Source: Micromonospora sp. HM5-17 (lineage in GTDB: Bacteria > Actinomycetota > Actinomycetes > Mycobacteriales > Micromonosporaceae). Taken from it: a DNA stretch of 64,000 nucleotides. Where the stretch lies: assembly GCF_003762835.1 (NCBI RefSeq), contig NZ_RJWA01000007.1:1-64000 (forward strand). Reading direction: 5' to 3'. Of the stretch, positions 10,144 to 20,687 are shown piece by piece (the first letter of the stretch is position 1; the number at the start of each line of letters is the position of its first letter). The notes under the pieces were generated by a model. The model saw only the letters and a list, made by a program, of their open reading frames with translations, searched no databases and was not told the origin of the DNA. Both the position numbers and the translations under genes were made by a program.

Positions 10144-11117
10144 GCCGCTCCCTGCTGCGCCGGATCCTTCCAGACGTGCACCCGCTGGTGCGGCCGGGAG
10201 TCGAGCCCGGAGACCCCGGCGATCGCGGCCAGCGCGTCGGCGTAGATCTGGTCCGGGTCGAGCCGGCGCAGCTCCTCGGCGAGTTCGTCACCGAGCGGAC
10301 GACGGACCAGCGGCAGCCGCCGGTCGGGCTGCCCGGACCGGCGGAAGATCGCGGTGCTGTCCTCCCGGGTCAGCACCATCTCGTCGCCGTTGGCACAGCG
10401 CAACGCGACCTCCCGCATCCGGGGGAACTCCGTGGTGTGCTGCCACTCGGGCTCCAGCCCCAGCCGGGACTTCAGCCAGCCGACCATCAGGGCCGCCGTC
10501 GGGTCGCCGGACGGTGCGACGACCCGGGCCGCCGTGACCTGGTTGCCCTCGGTGGTGTCGAAGGCGCCGGCGACGAGGGTGCGCCACGGGGTGATCCGAG
10601 CCCAGGCCAGGTCGGTGTCGCCGGGGGCGTAGTCCCGGGCCCGCTGCCGCAGCGCCGCGATCGGGTCGGCCGCCTGGGCGGAGTCGGTGATCCGGCGGTC
10701 GGCGACCACACCGAGGAAGTCGGTGGCGATCTCCTCCGGCGGCTCGCCGTGCCACCACGTCACCACCGGTACGTCCGGCACCAGCAGCGGCATCACCACC
10801 GACTCGGCGTGCAGGGCGAGCCGCCCGTACATCCGGGCCACCACCGCCTCGCCCGGCCCGAGTCGGCCACCGACGACGATCTCCGCGTCGAGCCGGCTCC
10901 GGTCTCGTTCGACGTCGGAGCGGACCACCACGATCATCCGGCACGGGTGGGCGGCCGAGGCGATGGTCACCGCCGCCTCCGCCTCCCGGACCCGGGGCTC
11001 GTCGACGACCACGATCAGGGTGAGCGCCATCCCGCTGGCGACCCCGCCCGCGCTGCGTCGTTCCGCGGCCAGCGCCTTGACCACCTCGTTACCGGTGGTG
11101 TCCCACAGGCCGATCAA
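10140..11117 (-). CDS. opcA: Glucose-6-phosphate dehydrogenase assembly protein OpcA
   Basis: 325 residues. The family begins MIGLWDTTGNEVVKAL and contains the acidic/His stretch VVTWWHGEPPEEIATDFLG and a C-terminal LDPDQIYADALAAIAGVSGLDSR. OpcA binds and activates glucose-6-phosphate dehydrogenase; in cyanobacteria this is redox-controlled. The start is TTG at 11117, supported by AGGAGG five bases upstream and by the conserved MIGLWDT start. It follows zwf by 43 bases and overlaps pgl by four. Confidence 0.95.
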   Translation of the reverse strand: MIGLWDTTGNEVVKALAAERRSAGGVASGMALTLIVVVDEPRVREAEAAVTIASAAHPCRMIVVVRSDVERDRSRLDAEIVVGGRLGPGEAVVARMYGRLALHAESVVMPLLVPDVPVVTWWHGEPPEEIATDFLGVVADRRITDSAQAADPIAALRQRARDYAPGDTDLAWARITPWRTLVAGAFDTTEGNQVTAARVVAPSGDPTAALMVGWLKSRLGLEPEWQHTTEFPRMREVALRCANGDEMVLTREDSTAIFRRSGQPDRRLPLVRRPLGDELAEELRRLDPDQIYADALAAIAGVSGLDSRPHQRVHVWKDPAQQGAA

Positions 11118-11160
11118 CGCTGCCTCCTGGGTGCGTGTTGTGGTTGCGATCCTCGGCGTG

Positions 11161-12675
11161 TCACGCCCGCCGCCATGACCGACCGTCCCGGGCGAGCAGC
11201 TCGTCCGCCGCCCGGGGACCCCACTCGCCGGCCCGGTACGGCTCCGGCCGGGTCCCCGCCCAGGCGGCCTCCAGCGGGTCGATCACCTGCCAGCTCTGCT
11301 CGACCTCGGCCGCGTCCGGGAAGAGGGTACGGTCGCCGAGCAGCACGTCGAGCACGAGCCGCTCGTACGCCTCCGGGCTGGACTCGGTGAACGCCTCGCC
11401 GTACTGGAAGTCCATGGCGATGTCCCGGACCTCCATGGTGGTGCCGGGCACCTTGGAGCCGAACTTCAGCACCACGCCCTCGTCCGGCTGAACCCGGATG
11501 ACGAGCTGGTTGTTGCCGAGCATCTCCATGTCGGCGGGGTTGAACGGCAGGTGCGGCGCCTTCTTGAAGATGATGGCGACCTCGGTCACCCGGCGCGGCA
11601 GCCGCTTGCCGGCGCGGATGTAGAACGGCACCCCGGCCCAGCGCCGGTTCTGGATGCCGAGGCGGACCGCGACGTACGTCTCGGTGGTGGAGTCCGGCGG
11701 CACCCCCTCCTCCTCGAGGTAGCCGACCGCCCGCTTCCCGGCCACCCAGCCCGGCAGGTACTGGCCCCGGACCGTGCCGGTGGCGATGTCCTCCGGCAGG
11801 GTGATCGCCCGCAGCACCTTCAGCTTCTCGGTCCGGATCTCGTCGGCGTCGAAGCTGGTCGGCTCCTCCATCGCCACCAGGGCCAGGAGTTGCAGCAGGT
11901 GGTTCTGCAGCACGTCACGGGCGGTGCCGGTGGCGTCGTAGAAGGCGGCCCGGGAGCCGATCCCGACGTCCTCGGCCATGGTGATCTGCACCGAGTCGAC
12001 GTACTGGGCGTTCCACAGTGGTTCGAAGAGGCTGTTGGCGAACCGGAGGGCGAGGATGTTCTGGACGGTCTCCTTGCCCAGGTAGTGGTCGATCCGGAAG
12101 ACGTCCTCCCGGGTGAAGACGTCGTCGACCAGCTCGTTGAGCGCCCGCGCCGACGCCAGGTCGTGCCCGAACGGCTTCTCCACCACGACCCGGCGCCAGC
12201 CGCCGCACTTCTCGTTGTCGGCCATGCCGGTTCGGGCGAGCTGCTTGAGCACGGTGGGGAACGTGGCCGGGGGGATGGAGAAGTAGAACGCGGCGTTGCC
12301 ACCGATGCCGTGGCTCTCCCGTAGCTCGTTGAGGGTGACGGCGAGCTGGTCGAAGGCAGCGTCGTCGTCGAACGAGCCGCCGACGAACTTGATGTTGCCG
12401 GCGAGCCGCGCCCACACCTCGTCGCGCCACGGGGTACGGGCGTGTTCCCGGGCCGCCTCCCGGGCCAACGACTCGAAATCGCCGTCGCCCCAGTCCCGGC
12501 GGGCGAAGCCGAGCACCACGAAGTTCGGTGGCAGCAATCCTCGGTTGGCCAGGTCGTAGATTGCGGGCAGCAGCTTCTTGCGTGCCAGGTCCCCGGTCGC
12601 CCCGAAGATCACCAGCGCACACGGCTCCGGGATGCGCGGCAGCCGCCGGTCCTGCGGGTCGCGCAGCGGATTCAT
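11161..12675 (-). CDS. zwf: Glucose-6-phosphate 1-dehydrogenase
   Basis: 504 residues. It oxidises glucose-6-phosphate with NADP to the lactone. It has the nucleotide-binding [19 protein letters not shown] (residues ~23-41), the substrate and catalytic motif [13 protein letters not shown] (His in DHYLGK), and the VEKPFGHDL loop. ATG at 12675 is preferred over GTG 12678 because GGAGG lies four bases upstream; that ATG shares one base with the pgi stop (TGATG). OpcA directly downstream is its assembly partner. Confidence 0.96.
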   Translation of the reverse strand: MNPLRDPQDRRLPRIPEPCALVIFGATGDLARKKLLPAIYDLANRGLLPPNFVVLGFARRDWGDGDFESLAREAAREHARTPWRDEVWARLAGNIKFVGGSFDDDAAFDQLAVTLNELRESHGIGGNAAFYFSIPPATFPTVLKQLARTGMADNEKCGGWRRVVVEKPFGHDLASARALNELVDDVFTREDVFRIDHYLGKETVQNILALRFANSLFEPLWNAQYVDSVQITMAEDVGIGSRAAFYDATGTARDVLQNHLLQLLALVAMEEPTSFDADEIRTEKLKVLRAITLPEDIATGTVRGQYLPGWVAGKRAVGYLEEEGVPPDSTTETYVAVRLGIQNRRWAGVPFYIRAGKRLPRRVTEVAIIFKKAPHLPFNPADMEMLGNNQLVIRVQPDEGVVLKFGSKVPGTTMEVRDIAMDFQYGEAFTESSPEAYERLVLDVLLGDRTLFPDAAEVEQSWQVIDPLEAAWAGTRPEPYRAGEWGPRAADELLARDGRSWRRA

Positions 12676-14366
12676 CACCCCTCCTTCATGTCACGCAGGA
12701 CCCGCGCCGCCTCCAGCAGCCGGGACACTCCGGCGGCTCGGTCGGTCAGGTGCAGCCGCAGCACCGAGCGGCCCCGCTCGGCGAGCGCCTGCCGGTCGCC
12801 GGCGGCCTGCGCGGCCTGCAGCTGGCCAAAGGTGTACGGCTTGCCGGGTACCGGCAGGTCGTCGGTGACCGCGCCGGTGATCTGGAGGAACGAGCCGAGC
12901 TGCGGACCGCCCTTGTGGTACTGCCCGGTCGAGTGCAGGAACCGGGGACCCCAGCCGAAGGTGACCGGCCGACCGGAGGCGGCGGCCAGCTCGGGGCGGA
13001 CCTGCCCGGCCTTGGCGTCGGCGAACCGGTCCAGGTACGCCATCACGGCGAGGTAGCCGGTGTCGCCGAGCCCGTCGAGCAGCAGCCGCAGCGCGCCGGC
13101 CAGGTCGCCGGGCACGGGGGCGTCCCGCTGCGCCTCGCCGGGCGACCAGTAGCCCTCGATCCCACCGTCGACGAAGGTCGGCGACTCGACGGGCAGGCCG
13201 GTGTCGAGCAGCCGCTTGGTGTTCTCCTTCGACTCGGTCACGTTCGGCTGGTTGAACGGGTCGATGCCGAGCACCACCCCGGCGATCGCGGTGGCGTACT
13301 CCCAGGTGAGGAACTGTGCGCCCAGCGGGCCGTTGACGGCGAGCTGGGGCCGGATCCCGCCCCCGGGGACCGCACCGGCGGGCAGCCCGCCGCCGTAGGT
13401 GACGGTGAGGACGTCCGGGCCGGTCGCGCCGGGACTGCTCGGATCCTCGACCACCACCGGCAGGATTCCGACGCCGCTCTTGCCGGTCGATTCGGCGAGG
13501 AGCTGTTCGATCCAGTCGCCGAGGCCGTCGATACCGGTGCCGTCCGACACCAGGGCGACCTTGTCCCGCCCGGTGGTGGCCGCCGCCCCGAGCGCGGCGC
13601 CGAGCGCGAGCCCGGGGTTGTCCCGGTCACCGGCGAGCGAGGCGGCCAGCGCCTCGGCCTGGTCGAGGAGTTCGGCCACCTCGACCCCGGCCAGCGCCGA
13701 CGGGACCAGCCCGAACGCGGTCAGCGCCGAGTAGCGCCCGCCGACGTCGGGGTCGGCGACGACGAGGAAGGCGCCCATCTCCTCGGCCGTCTTCGCCAGC
13801 GGCGAGCCGGGATCGGTCACGATCACGAAGCGCCGACCGGCCTCCGCCTCGGTCAGCCCGGCGTCCAGGAACGCCTGCCAGTACGCCCGGCGGTGGCTGT
13901 CGGTCTCCACCGTCGAGCCGGACTTGCTGGCCACCACGACCACGGTCCGGTCGAGCCGGTCACGTAGCGCCGCCCGGACCTGCCCGGGATCGGTGGTGTC
14001 CAGCACCGTGAGCGGCTTGCCGAGCGTACGGGTGATCACCTCGGGGGCCAGCGACGAGCCGCCCATCCCGGCGAGGACCACGTGGTCGAGGTCGGCCAGC
14101 TCCGCCTTCAGCTCGGCGAGCTGGGGGAGGAGGTCCCGGCTGCGCCGGAAGGTGTCCACCCAGCCGAGCCGGATCGCCGCCTCGGCCTGCGCGTCCGGCC
14201 CCCACAGCGTCGGGTCCTTCCGGGCCAGCCGCGCCGGAACGTCGTTGGCCAGCAGCGCGTCCCGCGCCGACGCCGGCGCCGCCGCGACAACGCTCTCGGC
14301 GCCGTAGACGGCGAGGCCGGCCGCGCCCTCGCAGCCGCCGTCCAGCAGATCCTGCTCGGTGCTCAC
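12675..14366 (-). CDS. pgi: Glucose-6-phosphate isomerase
   Basis: 563 residues with two SIS (sugar isomerase) domains. The first holds [16 protein letters not shown] and [18 protein letters not shown]; the later part has [27 protein letters not shown] and a C-terminus with [16 protein letters not shown]. It interconverts glucose-6-phosphate and fructose-6-phosphate, linking glycolysis with zwf. The length and motif order match the actinobacterial PGI that clusters with tal and zwf rather than the E. coli type. The GTG start is preceded by GAGGGGG, a ribosome binding site that lies inside the tandem repeat described at 14368-14502. Confidence 0.93.
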   Translation of the reverse strand: MSTEQDLLDGGCEGAAGLAVYGAESVVAAAPASARDALLANDVPARLARKDPTLWGPDAQAEAAIRLGWVDTFRRSRDLLPQLAELKAELADLDHVVLAGMGGSSLAPEVITRTLGKPLTVLDTTDPGQVRAALRDRLDRTVVVVASKSGSTVETDSHRRAYWQAFLDAGLTEAEAGRRFVIVTDPGSPLAKTAEEMGAFLVVADPDVGGRYSALTAFGLVPSALAGVEVAELLDQAEALAASLAGDRDNPGLALGAALGAAATTGRDKVALVSDGTGIDGLGDWIEQLLAESTGKSGVGILPVVVEDPSSPGATGPDVLTVTYGGGLPAGAVPGGGIRPQLAVNGPLGAQFLTWEYATAIAGVVLGIDPFNQPNVTESKENTKRLLDTGLPVESPTFVDGGIEGYWSPGEAQRDAPVPGDLAGALRLLLDGLGDTGYLAVMAYLDRFADAKAGQVRPELAAASGRPVTFGWGPRFLHSTGQYHKGGPQLGSFLQITGAVTDDLPVPGKPYTFGQLQAAQAAGDRQALAERGRSVLRLHLTDRAAGVSRLLEAARVLRDMKEG

Positions 14367-14367
14367 A

Positions 14368-14502
14368 CCGCCCCCTCGCTGCGCTCGGTGCCGGCGTTCG
14401 CCGGGCTGCTGAGTCGCCTGGTTCGCTCGCTACGCTCGCTCACGCCGCCCCCTCGCTGCGCTCGGTGCCGGCGTTCGCCGGGCTGCTGGGTTGCCTGGTT
14501 CG
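14368..14502. repeat. Tandem ~77-bp repeat between tal and pgi
   Basis: A 58-base block at 14368-14425 recurs at 14445-14502 with two mismatches (offset 77). Each copy contains CGCTGCGCTCGGTGCCGG, which on the minus strand reads as the GAGCGCAGCGAGG word scattered through such genomes. The copy next to pgi supplies that gene's ribosome binding site. No ORF of interest lies in it. Confidence 0.85.
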
Positions 14503-14513
14503 GGCTCGTTCGC

Positions 14514-15695
14514 TCACGCGTTTCCTCCCGCCTGGGCGGCCGCCTCCGCGCTCTCCCGGGCGGCCTGGTTCGGCTGCCCCGAGCCCTGGGCCGCGGCCTC
14601 CAACGACTTGCGGACGCCGTCGAGCAGCTCCAGCCAGCTCGCCTCGAACTTCGCCACGCCCTCGCGCTCCAGGGTGTCGACCACGTCGTCGAAGTCGATG
14701 CCGACCGAGGCCAGCCCGTCGAAGACCTGCCGCGCGTCGGCGTACGCGTCGGTGACGGTGTCCCCGCGGACCTCGCCGTGGTCGGCGAAGGCCGTGATCA
14801 CCGGCTCCGGCATGGTGTTGACGGTGCCCGGGGCGATCAGCTCCTCGACGTACACCACGTCACGGTAGTCCGGATTCTTGGTGGAGGTGGAGGCCCAGAG
14901 CGGCCGCTGCGGGTGGGCGCCGGCGTCGGCCAGCGCCTGCCAGCGCGCCGAGGAGAAGACCTCGCAGTAGCGCTCGTACGCCAGCCGGGCGTTGGCGATC
15001 GCCGCCTTGCCCTTCAGCGCGGCGATCTCCGGTGCGGCGCCGAGCTTGTCCAGCCGCTTGTCCACCTCCGTGTCGACCCGGGAGACGAAGAACGACGCCA
15101 CCGAGGCGATCGTCGACAGGTCGTGCCCGTTCGCCTTCGCCTGCTCCAGGCCGGCGAGGAACGCCTCCATCACCTGCGAGTACCGCTCCAGCCCGAAGAT
15201 CAGCGTGACGTTGACGCTGATCCCCTCGGCCAGGGCCGCGGTGATCGCCGGCAGGCCCGCCTCGGTCGCCGGGATCTTGATGAACAGGTTCGGCCGGTCA
15301 ACCAGCCACCACAGCGCCTTCGCCTCGGCGACGGTCTGCTCCGTCTGGTACGCCAGCCGCGGATCCACCTCGATCGAGACCCGGCCGTCGATGCCGCCGC
15401 TGGCGTCGTACGCGGGGCGCATCACGTCGCAGGCCCACCGCACGTCGTACGTGGTGAGCATGCGGACCGCCTCGTCGACGGTCACCCCGCGGGTGGCGAG
15501 GTCGCGCAGCTGCCAGTTGTACTCACCGGCGTCGCTGAGTGCCTTGGCGAAGATGGTCGGGTTGGTGGTCACCCCGACCAGGTGCTTCTCCCGGCGCAGC
15601 TGGTCCAGGTTGCCCGAGGACAGCCGCACCCTCGAAAGATCGTCGAGCCAGACCGCCACACCCGCGGCGGTGAGCTCGCCCAACCGGTCCGTCAT
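14514..15695 (-). CDS. tal: Transaldolase
   Basis: 393 residues. It transfers the dihydroxyacetone unit between sedoheptulose-7-phosphate and glyceraldehyde-3-phosphate. The N-terminal [11 protein letters not shown] and [14 protein letters not shown] are the TAL signature; the Schiff-base Lys is in [15 protein letters not shown] (residues ~136-150), followed by [13 protein letters not shown] and [16 protein letters not shown]. The ATG at 15695 follows a purine-rich GAGGGAGAGGGCG. It begins 13 bases after the tkt stop, so tkt-tal form one unit. The C-terminal ~30 residues ([19 protein letters not shown]) are low complexity. Confidence 0.96.
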   Translation of the reverse strand: MTDRLGELTAAGVAVWLDDLSRVRLSSGNLDQLRREKHLVGVTTNPTIFAKALSDAGEYNWQLRDLATRGVTVDEAVRMLTTYDVRWACDVMRPAYDASGGIDGRVSIEVDPRLAYQTEQTVAEAKALWWLVDRPNLFIKIPATEAGLPAITAALAEGISVNVTLIFGLERYSQVMEAFLAGLEQAKANGHDLSTIASVASFFVSRVDTEVDKRLDKLGAAPEIAALKGKAAIANARLAYERYCEVFSSARWQALADAGAHPQRPLWASTSTKNPDYRDVVYVEELIAPGTVNTMPEPVITAFADHGEVRGDTVTDAYADARQVFDGLASVGIDFDDVVDTLEREGVAKFEASWLELLDGVRKSLEAAAQGSGQPNQAARESAEAAAQAGGNA

Positions 15696-15708
15696 CTCGC
15701 CCTCTCCC

Positions 15709-17850
15709 TCAGTTGCCCGTGGTGGACCCGGTGATCTGCCCGACCCGGCTGAGCGAGGCGTGGGCGGCCGCCACGATCCGGTCGGGCGTGAATCCGAACT
15801 GCTCGAACAGCACCTTGTGCGGCGCGCTCGCGCCGTAGTGTTCCAGGCTGACCGCCTCGCCGTGGTCCCCGATCAGGTCGCGCCAGGACATCGCGACGCC
15901 GGCCTCGACGCTGACCCGGGCCCGGACGTCGCGGGGCAGCACCGACTCCCGGTACGCCGCGTCCTGGGCCCGGAACCACTCCTGGCACGGCATGGAGACG
16001 ACCCGGGTCGGGGTCCCCTCCGCCTCCAGCCGCTCCCGGGCGGTGAGGCAGAGCTGCACCTCGGAACCGCTGCCGATGAGGATCACCTTCGGCTGCCCGT
16101 TGGAGGCCTCGGCGAGAACGTAGCCGCCCTTGAGCACACCCTCTGCGCTGGCCAGATTGGTGCGGTCGAGGATCGGCAGCGGCTGCCGGCTCAGCGCCAG
16201 CGCGGCGGGCCGGTCGGTGTGCTCCAGCGCCCCCCGCCAGGCCCAGGCGGTCTCGTTGGCGTCCGCCGGCCGGATCACGTCCAGGCCGGGAATGGCGCGC
16301 AGCGCGCTCAGGTGCTCGACCGGCTGGTGGGTCGGCCCGTCCTCGCCGAGCCCGATCGAGTCGTGGGTCCAGACGTAGATCACCGGCAGCTTCATCAGTG
16401 CGGCGAGCCGCACCGAGGGCCGCATGTAGTCGCTGAAGACCAGGAAGGTGCCGCCGTAGGGGCGGGTGCCGCCGTGTAGCGCGATCCCGTTGAGGATCGC
16501 GCCCATGGCGTGCTCACGGATCCCGAAGTGCAGGTTGCGGCCGTACTCGTGACCGGGGAACGCCTTGGTGGCGAACTCGGCGGGGATGAAGGACGGCTCG
16601 CCCTCCATGGTGGTGTTGTTGCTCTCGGCCAGGTCGGCGGAGCCGCCCCAGAGCTCGGGGAGGACCGGGGCGAGCGCCTGGAGCACCTTGCCGGAGGCGG
16701 CCCGGGTCGCGATTCCCTTGTCGTCCGCCGGCCACTGCGGCAGCACATCGGTCCAGCCGTTCGGCAGCGTACGGCTGGCGAGCCGGTCGTGCAGCGCCTT
16801 GCGCTCCGGGTTGGCCTGCGCCCAGGCCTGGTACGCGGTCTCCCACTCGGTGCGCGCCGCCCGGCCCCGCTCCATCACCTGGCGGGCGTGGGCCAGGACC
16901 TCGTCGTCGACCGCGAAGTGCTGCGCCGGGTCGAAGCCGAGCAGCTTCTTGGTCGCGGCGACCTCGTCGGCACCGAGCGCCGAGCCGTGGATCTTGCCGG
17001 TGTTCTGCTTGGTGGGGGCGGGCCAGCCGATGATGGTGCGCAGCGCGATGAAGGAGGGCCGGCCGGTCTCGGCCTTGGCGGCCAGCAGCGCGGCGTAGAG
17101 CGCCTCGATGTCCTCGTGGTACTCGTGGCCGGCGTCCGGGTCGCCGGTCCGCCAGTCGACGGTCTGGGTGTGCCAGCCGTACGCCGCGTACCGCGCGACG
17201 ACGTCCTCACTCTTGGCGATCCGGGTGTCGTCCTCGATCGAGATCTCGTTGTCGTCGTAGATCACGATCAGGTTGCCGAGCTTCTGGTGCCCGGCGAGGG
17301 CGCTCGCCTCGTGGCTGATCCCCTCCTCGATGTCGCCGTCCGAGACGAGGCACCAGATGTGGTGGTCGAACGGGGAGGTGCCGGGCGCGGCGTCCGGGTC
17401 GAGCAGGCCCCGCTCCCGGCGGGCCGCCATCGCCATCCCGACGGCGTTGCCCAGGCCCTGGCCGAGCGGGCCGGTGGTGGTCTCGACGCCCCGGGTGTGG
17501 CCGTGCTCGGGGTGCCCGGGGGTCAGCGAGCCCCACTGACGCAGCGCCTTCAGGTCGCTCAGCCCCAGCCCGTAGCCGCTGAGGTAGAGCTGGATGTAGA
17601 GCGTGAGGCTGGTGTGGCCGGCGGACAGGACGAAACGGTCGCGTCCGGTCCAGTCCGGGTCGCTCGGGTCGTGCCGCAGGACGCGTTGGAACAGCAGGTA
17701 GGCAACGGGCGCGAGACTCATCGCCGTACCTGGATGGCCGTTGCCGGCCTTCTCCACCGCGTCCATGGCCAGCACGCGGGCGGTGTCGACGGCGCGCTGG
17801 TCGAGCTCGGACCAGGTGAGTGCGGACTGCGCGGGTCGGTTGTCAGCCAC
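15709..17850 (-). CDS. tkt: Transketolase
   Basis: 713 residues. The N-terminal pyrophosphate domain carries [13 protein letters not shown] and the thiamine-diphosphate motif ([13 protein letters not shown] ... [14 protein letters not shown]), the middle Pyr domain has [21 protein letters not shown] with the catalytic Glu, and [21 protein letters not shown] is the transketolase signature; a C-terminal domain follows. It is the first gene of the pentose-phosphate run. GTG at 17850 follows GAGGGAG by about ten bases. The 259 bases shared with the divergent ctaB hold both promoters; no clear operator was seen. Confidence 0.97.
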   Translation of the reverse strand: MADNRPAQSALTWSELDQRAVDTARVLAMDAVEKAGNGHPGTAMSLAPVAYLLFQRVLRHDPSDPDWTGRDRFVLSAGHTSLTLYIQLYLSGYGLGLSDLKALRQWGSLTPGHPEHGHTRGVETTTGPLGQGLGNAVGMAMAARRERGLLDPDAAPGTSPFDHHIWCLVSDGDIEEGISHEASALAGHQKLGNLIVIYDDNEISIEDDTRIAKSEDVVARYAAYGWHTQTVDWRTGDPDAGHEYHEDIEALYAALLAAKAETGRPSFIALRTIIGWPAPTKQNTGKIHGSALGADEVAATKKLLGFDPAQHFAVDDEVLAHARQVMERGRAARTEWETAYQAWAQANPERKALHDRLASRTLPNGWTDVLPQWPADDKGIATRAASGKVLQALAPVLPELWGGSADLAESNNTTMEGEPSFIPAEFATKAFPGHEYGRNLHFGIREHAMGAILNGIALHGGTRPYGGTFLVFSDYMRPSVRLAALMKLPVIYVWTHDSIGLGEDGPTHQPVEHLSALRAIPGLDVIRPADANETAWAWRGALEHTDRPAALALSRQPLPILDRTNLASAEGVLKGGYVLAEASNGQPKVILIGSGSEVQLCLTARERLEAEGTPTRVVSMPCQEWFRAQDAAYRESVLPRDVRARVSVEAGVAMSWRDLIGDHGEAVSLEHYGASAPHKVLFEQFGFTPDRIVAAAHASLSRVGQITGSTTGN

Positions 17851-18109
17851 GATCGTGTGTGCTCCCTCGGCAGATGGGTGTAACCCTCACCTGTTGACCC
17901 TAGCGACCGGTTCCGAAACTGAAGCCCCGGATCAGGGCACGAGTGAGCGGCTTCGCCATCGATGTGATCGTCCGCACCGACCAAGGGTCGCCCGGGCAGC
18001 GGAAACGACGGCGCGTAGGCTGTCGGTCGGTGTGCCGACCCGAGCCGGTCGGCCCCTGGTTCGTGTCCGATACTGCTTTCTTCGCGCCGACGCCGGAAGG
18101 TGGCAATCC

Positions 18110-19054
18110 GTGAGCATGATCACCGAGCGCCCCGCGACCGGTGCTGTCGAGGGGGTAGCCGAGCCGAAGGCGTCGTGGCGCGGTGCCGTCGCCGCCCGGG
18201 TCCGGGCGTACGTCGCGCTGACCAAGCCGCGCATCGTGGAGCTGCTGCTCATCACCACGGTGCCGACGATGATGCTCGCGGCCGACGGGCTACCGCCGCT
18301 GTGGCTGGTCGCGGTCGTGCTGGTCGGCGGTTCGCTGGCGGCGGGGGCGGCGAACGCGCTCAACTGCTACATCGACCGCGACATCGACCAGGTGATGAAG
18401 CGGACCCGGCGGCGACCGCTGCCGACGCACACGGTGACGCCGCGTAGCGCGCTGATCTTCGGTCTCGTCCTGGCCGTGGTCTCGGTGGGTCTGATGGCCG
18501 CGTTCACCAACTGGCTCGCCACCGGGCTCACCCTCGGCGCCATCGCCTACTACGACCTCGTCTACACGCTGTGGCTGAAGCGGACCACCGCGCAGAACAC
18601 GTTCTGGGGCGGCATCTGCGGGTCCGCACCGGTGCTGATCGGCTGGGCCGCGGTCACCGGGTCGCTGTCGGCGCTGGCCTGGGCGCTGTTCGCGGTGGTC
18701 TTCTTCTGGCAGCTGCCGCACTTCTACACCCTGGCGATCAAATTCAGGGACGACTACGCCCGGGCCGGCATCCCGATGCTGCCGGTGGTGGCGTCGCTGC
18801 GCCGGGTCAACCGGGAGATCGTTCTCTACACCTGGCTGACGGTCTTGGCCTCGGTGCTGGTCTGGCCGCTCTGGATGGGGCCGATCTACGGTGTGGTGGC
18901 GGTGGTCTCCGGCGCGTTCTTCCTGGTCGAGGCGCACCGGCTGTACCGGCGGACCGAGCGGGGCGAGGCGCCGAAGCCCATGCGACTGTTCCACTGGTCG
19001 GTCACGTACCTCACGATCCTCTTCGCCGCGGTCGCGGTTGACGCGCTCCTTTAG
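18110..19054 (+). CDS. ctaB: Protoheme IX farnesyltransferase (heme O synthase)
   Basis: 314 residues, about nine membrane helices. The UbiA-family Asp-rich signature is [15 protein letters not shown] (residues ~84-98), with a second loop [14 protein letters not shown] and the CtaB-typical [13 protein letters not shown]. It adds farnesyl to protoheme to make heme O for cytochrome oxidase. GTG 18110 follows GGAAGG by nine bases; an ATG two codons later is the alternative. ctaA, the next enzyme in heme A synthesis, lies 1.6 kb away on the other strand. Confidence 0.95.
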   Translation: MSMITERPATGAVEGVAEPKASWRGAVAARVRAYVALTKPRIVELLLITTVPTMMLAADGLPPLWLVAVVLVGGSLAAGAANALNCYIDRDIDQVMKRTRRRPLPTHTVTPRSALIFGLVLAVVSVGLMAAFTNWLATGLTLGAIAYYDLVYTLWLKRTTAQNTFWGGICGSAPVLIGWAAVTGSLSALAWALFAVVFFWQLPHFYTLAIKFRDDYARAGIPMLPVVASLRRVNREIVLYTWLTVLASVLVWPLWMGPIYGVVAVVSGAFFLVEAHRLYRRTERGEAPKPMRLFHWSVTYLTILFAAVAVDALL

Positions 19055-19238
19055 CTCCTTCCGCCCGATCTGTCCCTGTTTGTCCTTTTTTGCATGATTC
19101 AAACGTGAATTCACCGATTAATTTGCCTGGCTATAGTCCGAAAAATGGGTCCAACAGACCACGGCAAGGGGTGAAACCTCGCCGTAATTGGCATCACAAA
19201 AAATTGCCAGCCGCGCCGCGCGTCGGGCCGGTTCTGCT

Positions 19239-19244
19239 TAGGCT
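19239..19244 (+). promoter_or_regulatory. -10 box of a leaderless gene
   Basis: TAGGCT ends exactly seven bases before ATG 19252, placing the expected transcript start at or near the start codon. There is no ribosome binding site before that ATG. The preceding 140 bases (19055-19200) are unusually AT-rich and hold no ORF I can support. Confidence 0.55.
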
Positions 19245-19251
19245 GCGCGTT

Positions 19252-19581
19252 ATGGCAGATGGTTCCGATACGACGCGGACCGGTGATGTCGCGGGTCAGA
19301 CCCCCAGCGGTCTGGTCGCCAGCATCAAGGCGTTCGCGGCCGGTCACGGCGGCGCGAAGGCGGTCATCGAGTACGTCGGGAAGCGCGGCGCCCGGATCGT
19401 CCTGGTCGGGGAGGACGGGGCGTGGGCCGATCAGTTCGCGCCCGGTACCGACGTCGCGCGCCAGGCCTGCGCCAAAGCGGGGGTGGCCGTGGAGAACGAA
19501 TGGGAGCGGGAGCTGATGGACCAGATGCGGCCGAGCAACGATCTGTGGCGGTCCATGGCACGACGTAGTTTGGCCCGGTGA
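19252..19581 (+). CDS. Conserved hypothetical protein
   Basis: 109 residues, no domain I can name. It starts MADGSDTTRTGDV, has a Gly/Ala-rich middle with the strand-like ARIVLVGEDGAWADQF (residues ~46-62) and an acidic/basic C-terminus ending MDQMRPSNDLWRSMARRSLAR. No signal peptide or membrane helix. The ATG appears leaderless, with a TAnnnT box seven bases upstream. Its stop overlaps the following ATP-grasp gene (GTGA), so both proteins are probably made together. I recognise it as a type of small protein seen in Micromonosporaceae but do not know its function. Confidence 0.75.
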   Translation: MADGSDTTRTGDVAGQTPSGLVASIKAFAAGHGGAKAVIEYVGKRGARIVLVGEDGAWADQFAPGTDVARQACAKAGVAVENEWERELMDQMRPSNDLWRSMARRSLAR

Positions 19582-20495
19582 CAACCTCGTTTGATATCCG
19601 CGCGACCCGGGGCTTTTCCCGGGTCGCTCTCGTTACCTGCGCCGACCTGCCCAACCTCGACCCGGACGACCGGCTGCTGCGGACGGCGCTCGCCGACCGC
19701 GGCGTCCCGGTCGACGCCGTGGTCTGGGACGACCCGACGGTGGACTGGGCGGGCTACCGGCTCGCGGTGCTCCGCTCGCCGTGGGACTACCCGCTGCGGC
19801 GGGCCGAGTTCGTCGCCTGGGCGGCCACGGTGCCCGGGCTGGCCAACCCGGCGGACCTCGTCCGGTGGAACACCGACAAGCGGTACCTGCGGGAACTCGC
19901 CGCCGCCGGGGTACCGACCGTGCCGACGGAGTGGCTCGACCCCGCGACCTCCTGGGAGCCACCCGCCACCGGCCAGTACGTCATCAAGCCCGTCGTCGGC
20001 GCCGGGAGCCGCGACGCCGGCCGGTACGACCTGGCCGACCCCGAACACCGGCGCCTCGCCGTCGCGCACGTCGCGCGACTCCAGGCGGCCGGCCGGGACG
20101 TCATGGTGCAGCCGTACCTGAGCGCGGTGGAGACGGCTGGGGAGACCGGCCTGGTCTTCTTCGCCGGGCCGGACGGTCCCGCGTTCAGCCACGCGATCCG
20201 CAAGGGTGCGATGCTCGACGGCCCGGACCACGGCACCGATGCCGGGCTCTTCCGGCCCGAGCGGATTTCGCCGCGCACCCCGTCCGAGTCGGAGCTGGCC
20301 GTCGCCGAGCGGGTGCTCGCCGCGCTGCCCGCCGGCCCGGAGTGTCCGCTCTACGCCCGGGTCGACCTGATTCCCGGTCCGGACGGGTCCCCGGTGCTCG
20401 TCGAGGTGGAGCTGACCGAGCCGTCGCTCTTCCTGGCTCAGGATCCCGGCGCCGCCGAGCGTCTCGCCACCGCGATCCTCGCCCGTCTCGCCTGA
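19578..20495 (+). CDS. ATP-grasp domain protein
   Basis: 305 residues. The N-terminal ~85 residues form a pre-ATP-grasp fold (VALVTCADLPNLDPDDRLL, then LAVLRSPWDYPLRRAEFVAW). The ATP-grasp body includes RWNTDKRYLRELAAAGVPTVPT, QYVIKPVVGAGSRDAGRYD and the metal-binding end YARVDLIPGPDGSPVLVEVELTEPSLF. It resembles the glutathione-synthetase-like group that includes the cycloserine enzyme DcsG, so it probably ligates a carboxylate to an amine using ATP. The substrate is unknown. GTG start overlaps the upstream gene by four bases. Confidence 0.85.
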   Translation: MTTSFDIRATRGFSRVALVTCADLPNLDPDDRLLRTALADRGVPVDAVVWDDPTVDWAGYRLAVLRSPWDYPLRRAEFVAWAATVPGLANPADLVRWNTDKRYLRELAAAGVPTVPTEWLDPATSWEPPATGQYVIKPVVGAGSRDAGRYDLADPEHRRLAVAHVARLQAAGRDVMVQPYLSAVETAGETGLVFFAGPDGPAFSHAIRKGAMLDGPDHGTDAGLFRPERISPRTPSESELAVAERVLAALPAGPECPLYARVDLIPGPDGSPVLVEVELTEPSLFLAQDPGAAERLATAILARLA

Positions 20496-20687
20496 CCCGT
20501 GGCCCGCCCGGCGTGCCTCGGAGGCCGATCCGGTCTCCGGGCACCCGACCGGGCCGCCGGCGGGGCCGTCCGGACCGCGGAGATCCGTGTACGGCCAAGG
20601 ACTGCCGGGATCCGCGAACGGCAAACCCCGTGCGGCCGGTGGCGTCACCGTCGACCCGCGGGCCGGGGATGTGCGGGTCGCGAGGGC

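Noticed and set aside
19055-19251. AT-rich segment as a possible mobile-element scar or small RNA
   Set aside because: No terminal repeats, no target duplication and no clear hairpin with a T-run; it is adequately explained as a promoter region.
20496-20687. Possible small gene between the ATP-grasp gene and ctaA
   Set aside because: No start with a ribosome binding site or leaderless box, and the sequence is low-complexity GC-rich; nothing supported.
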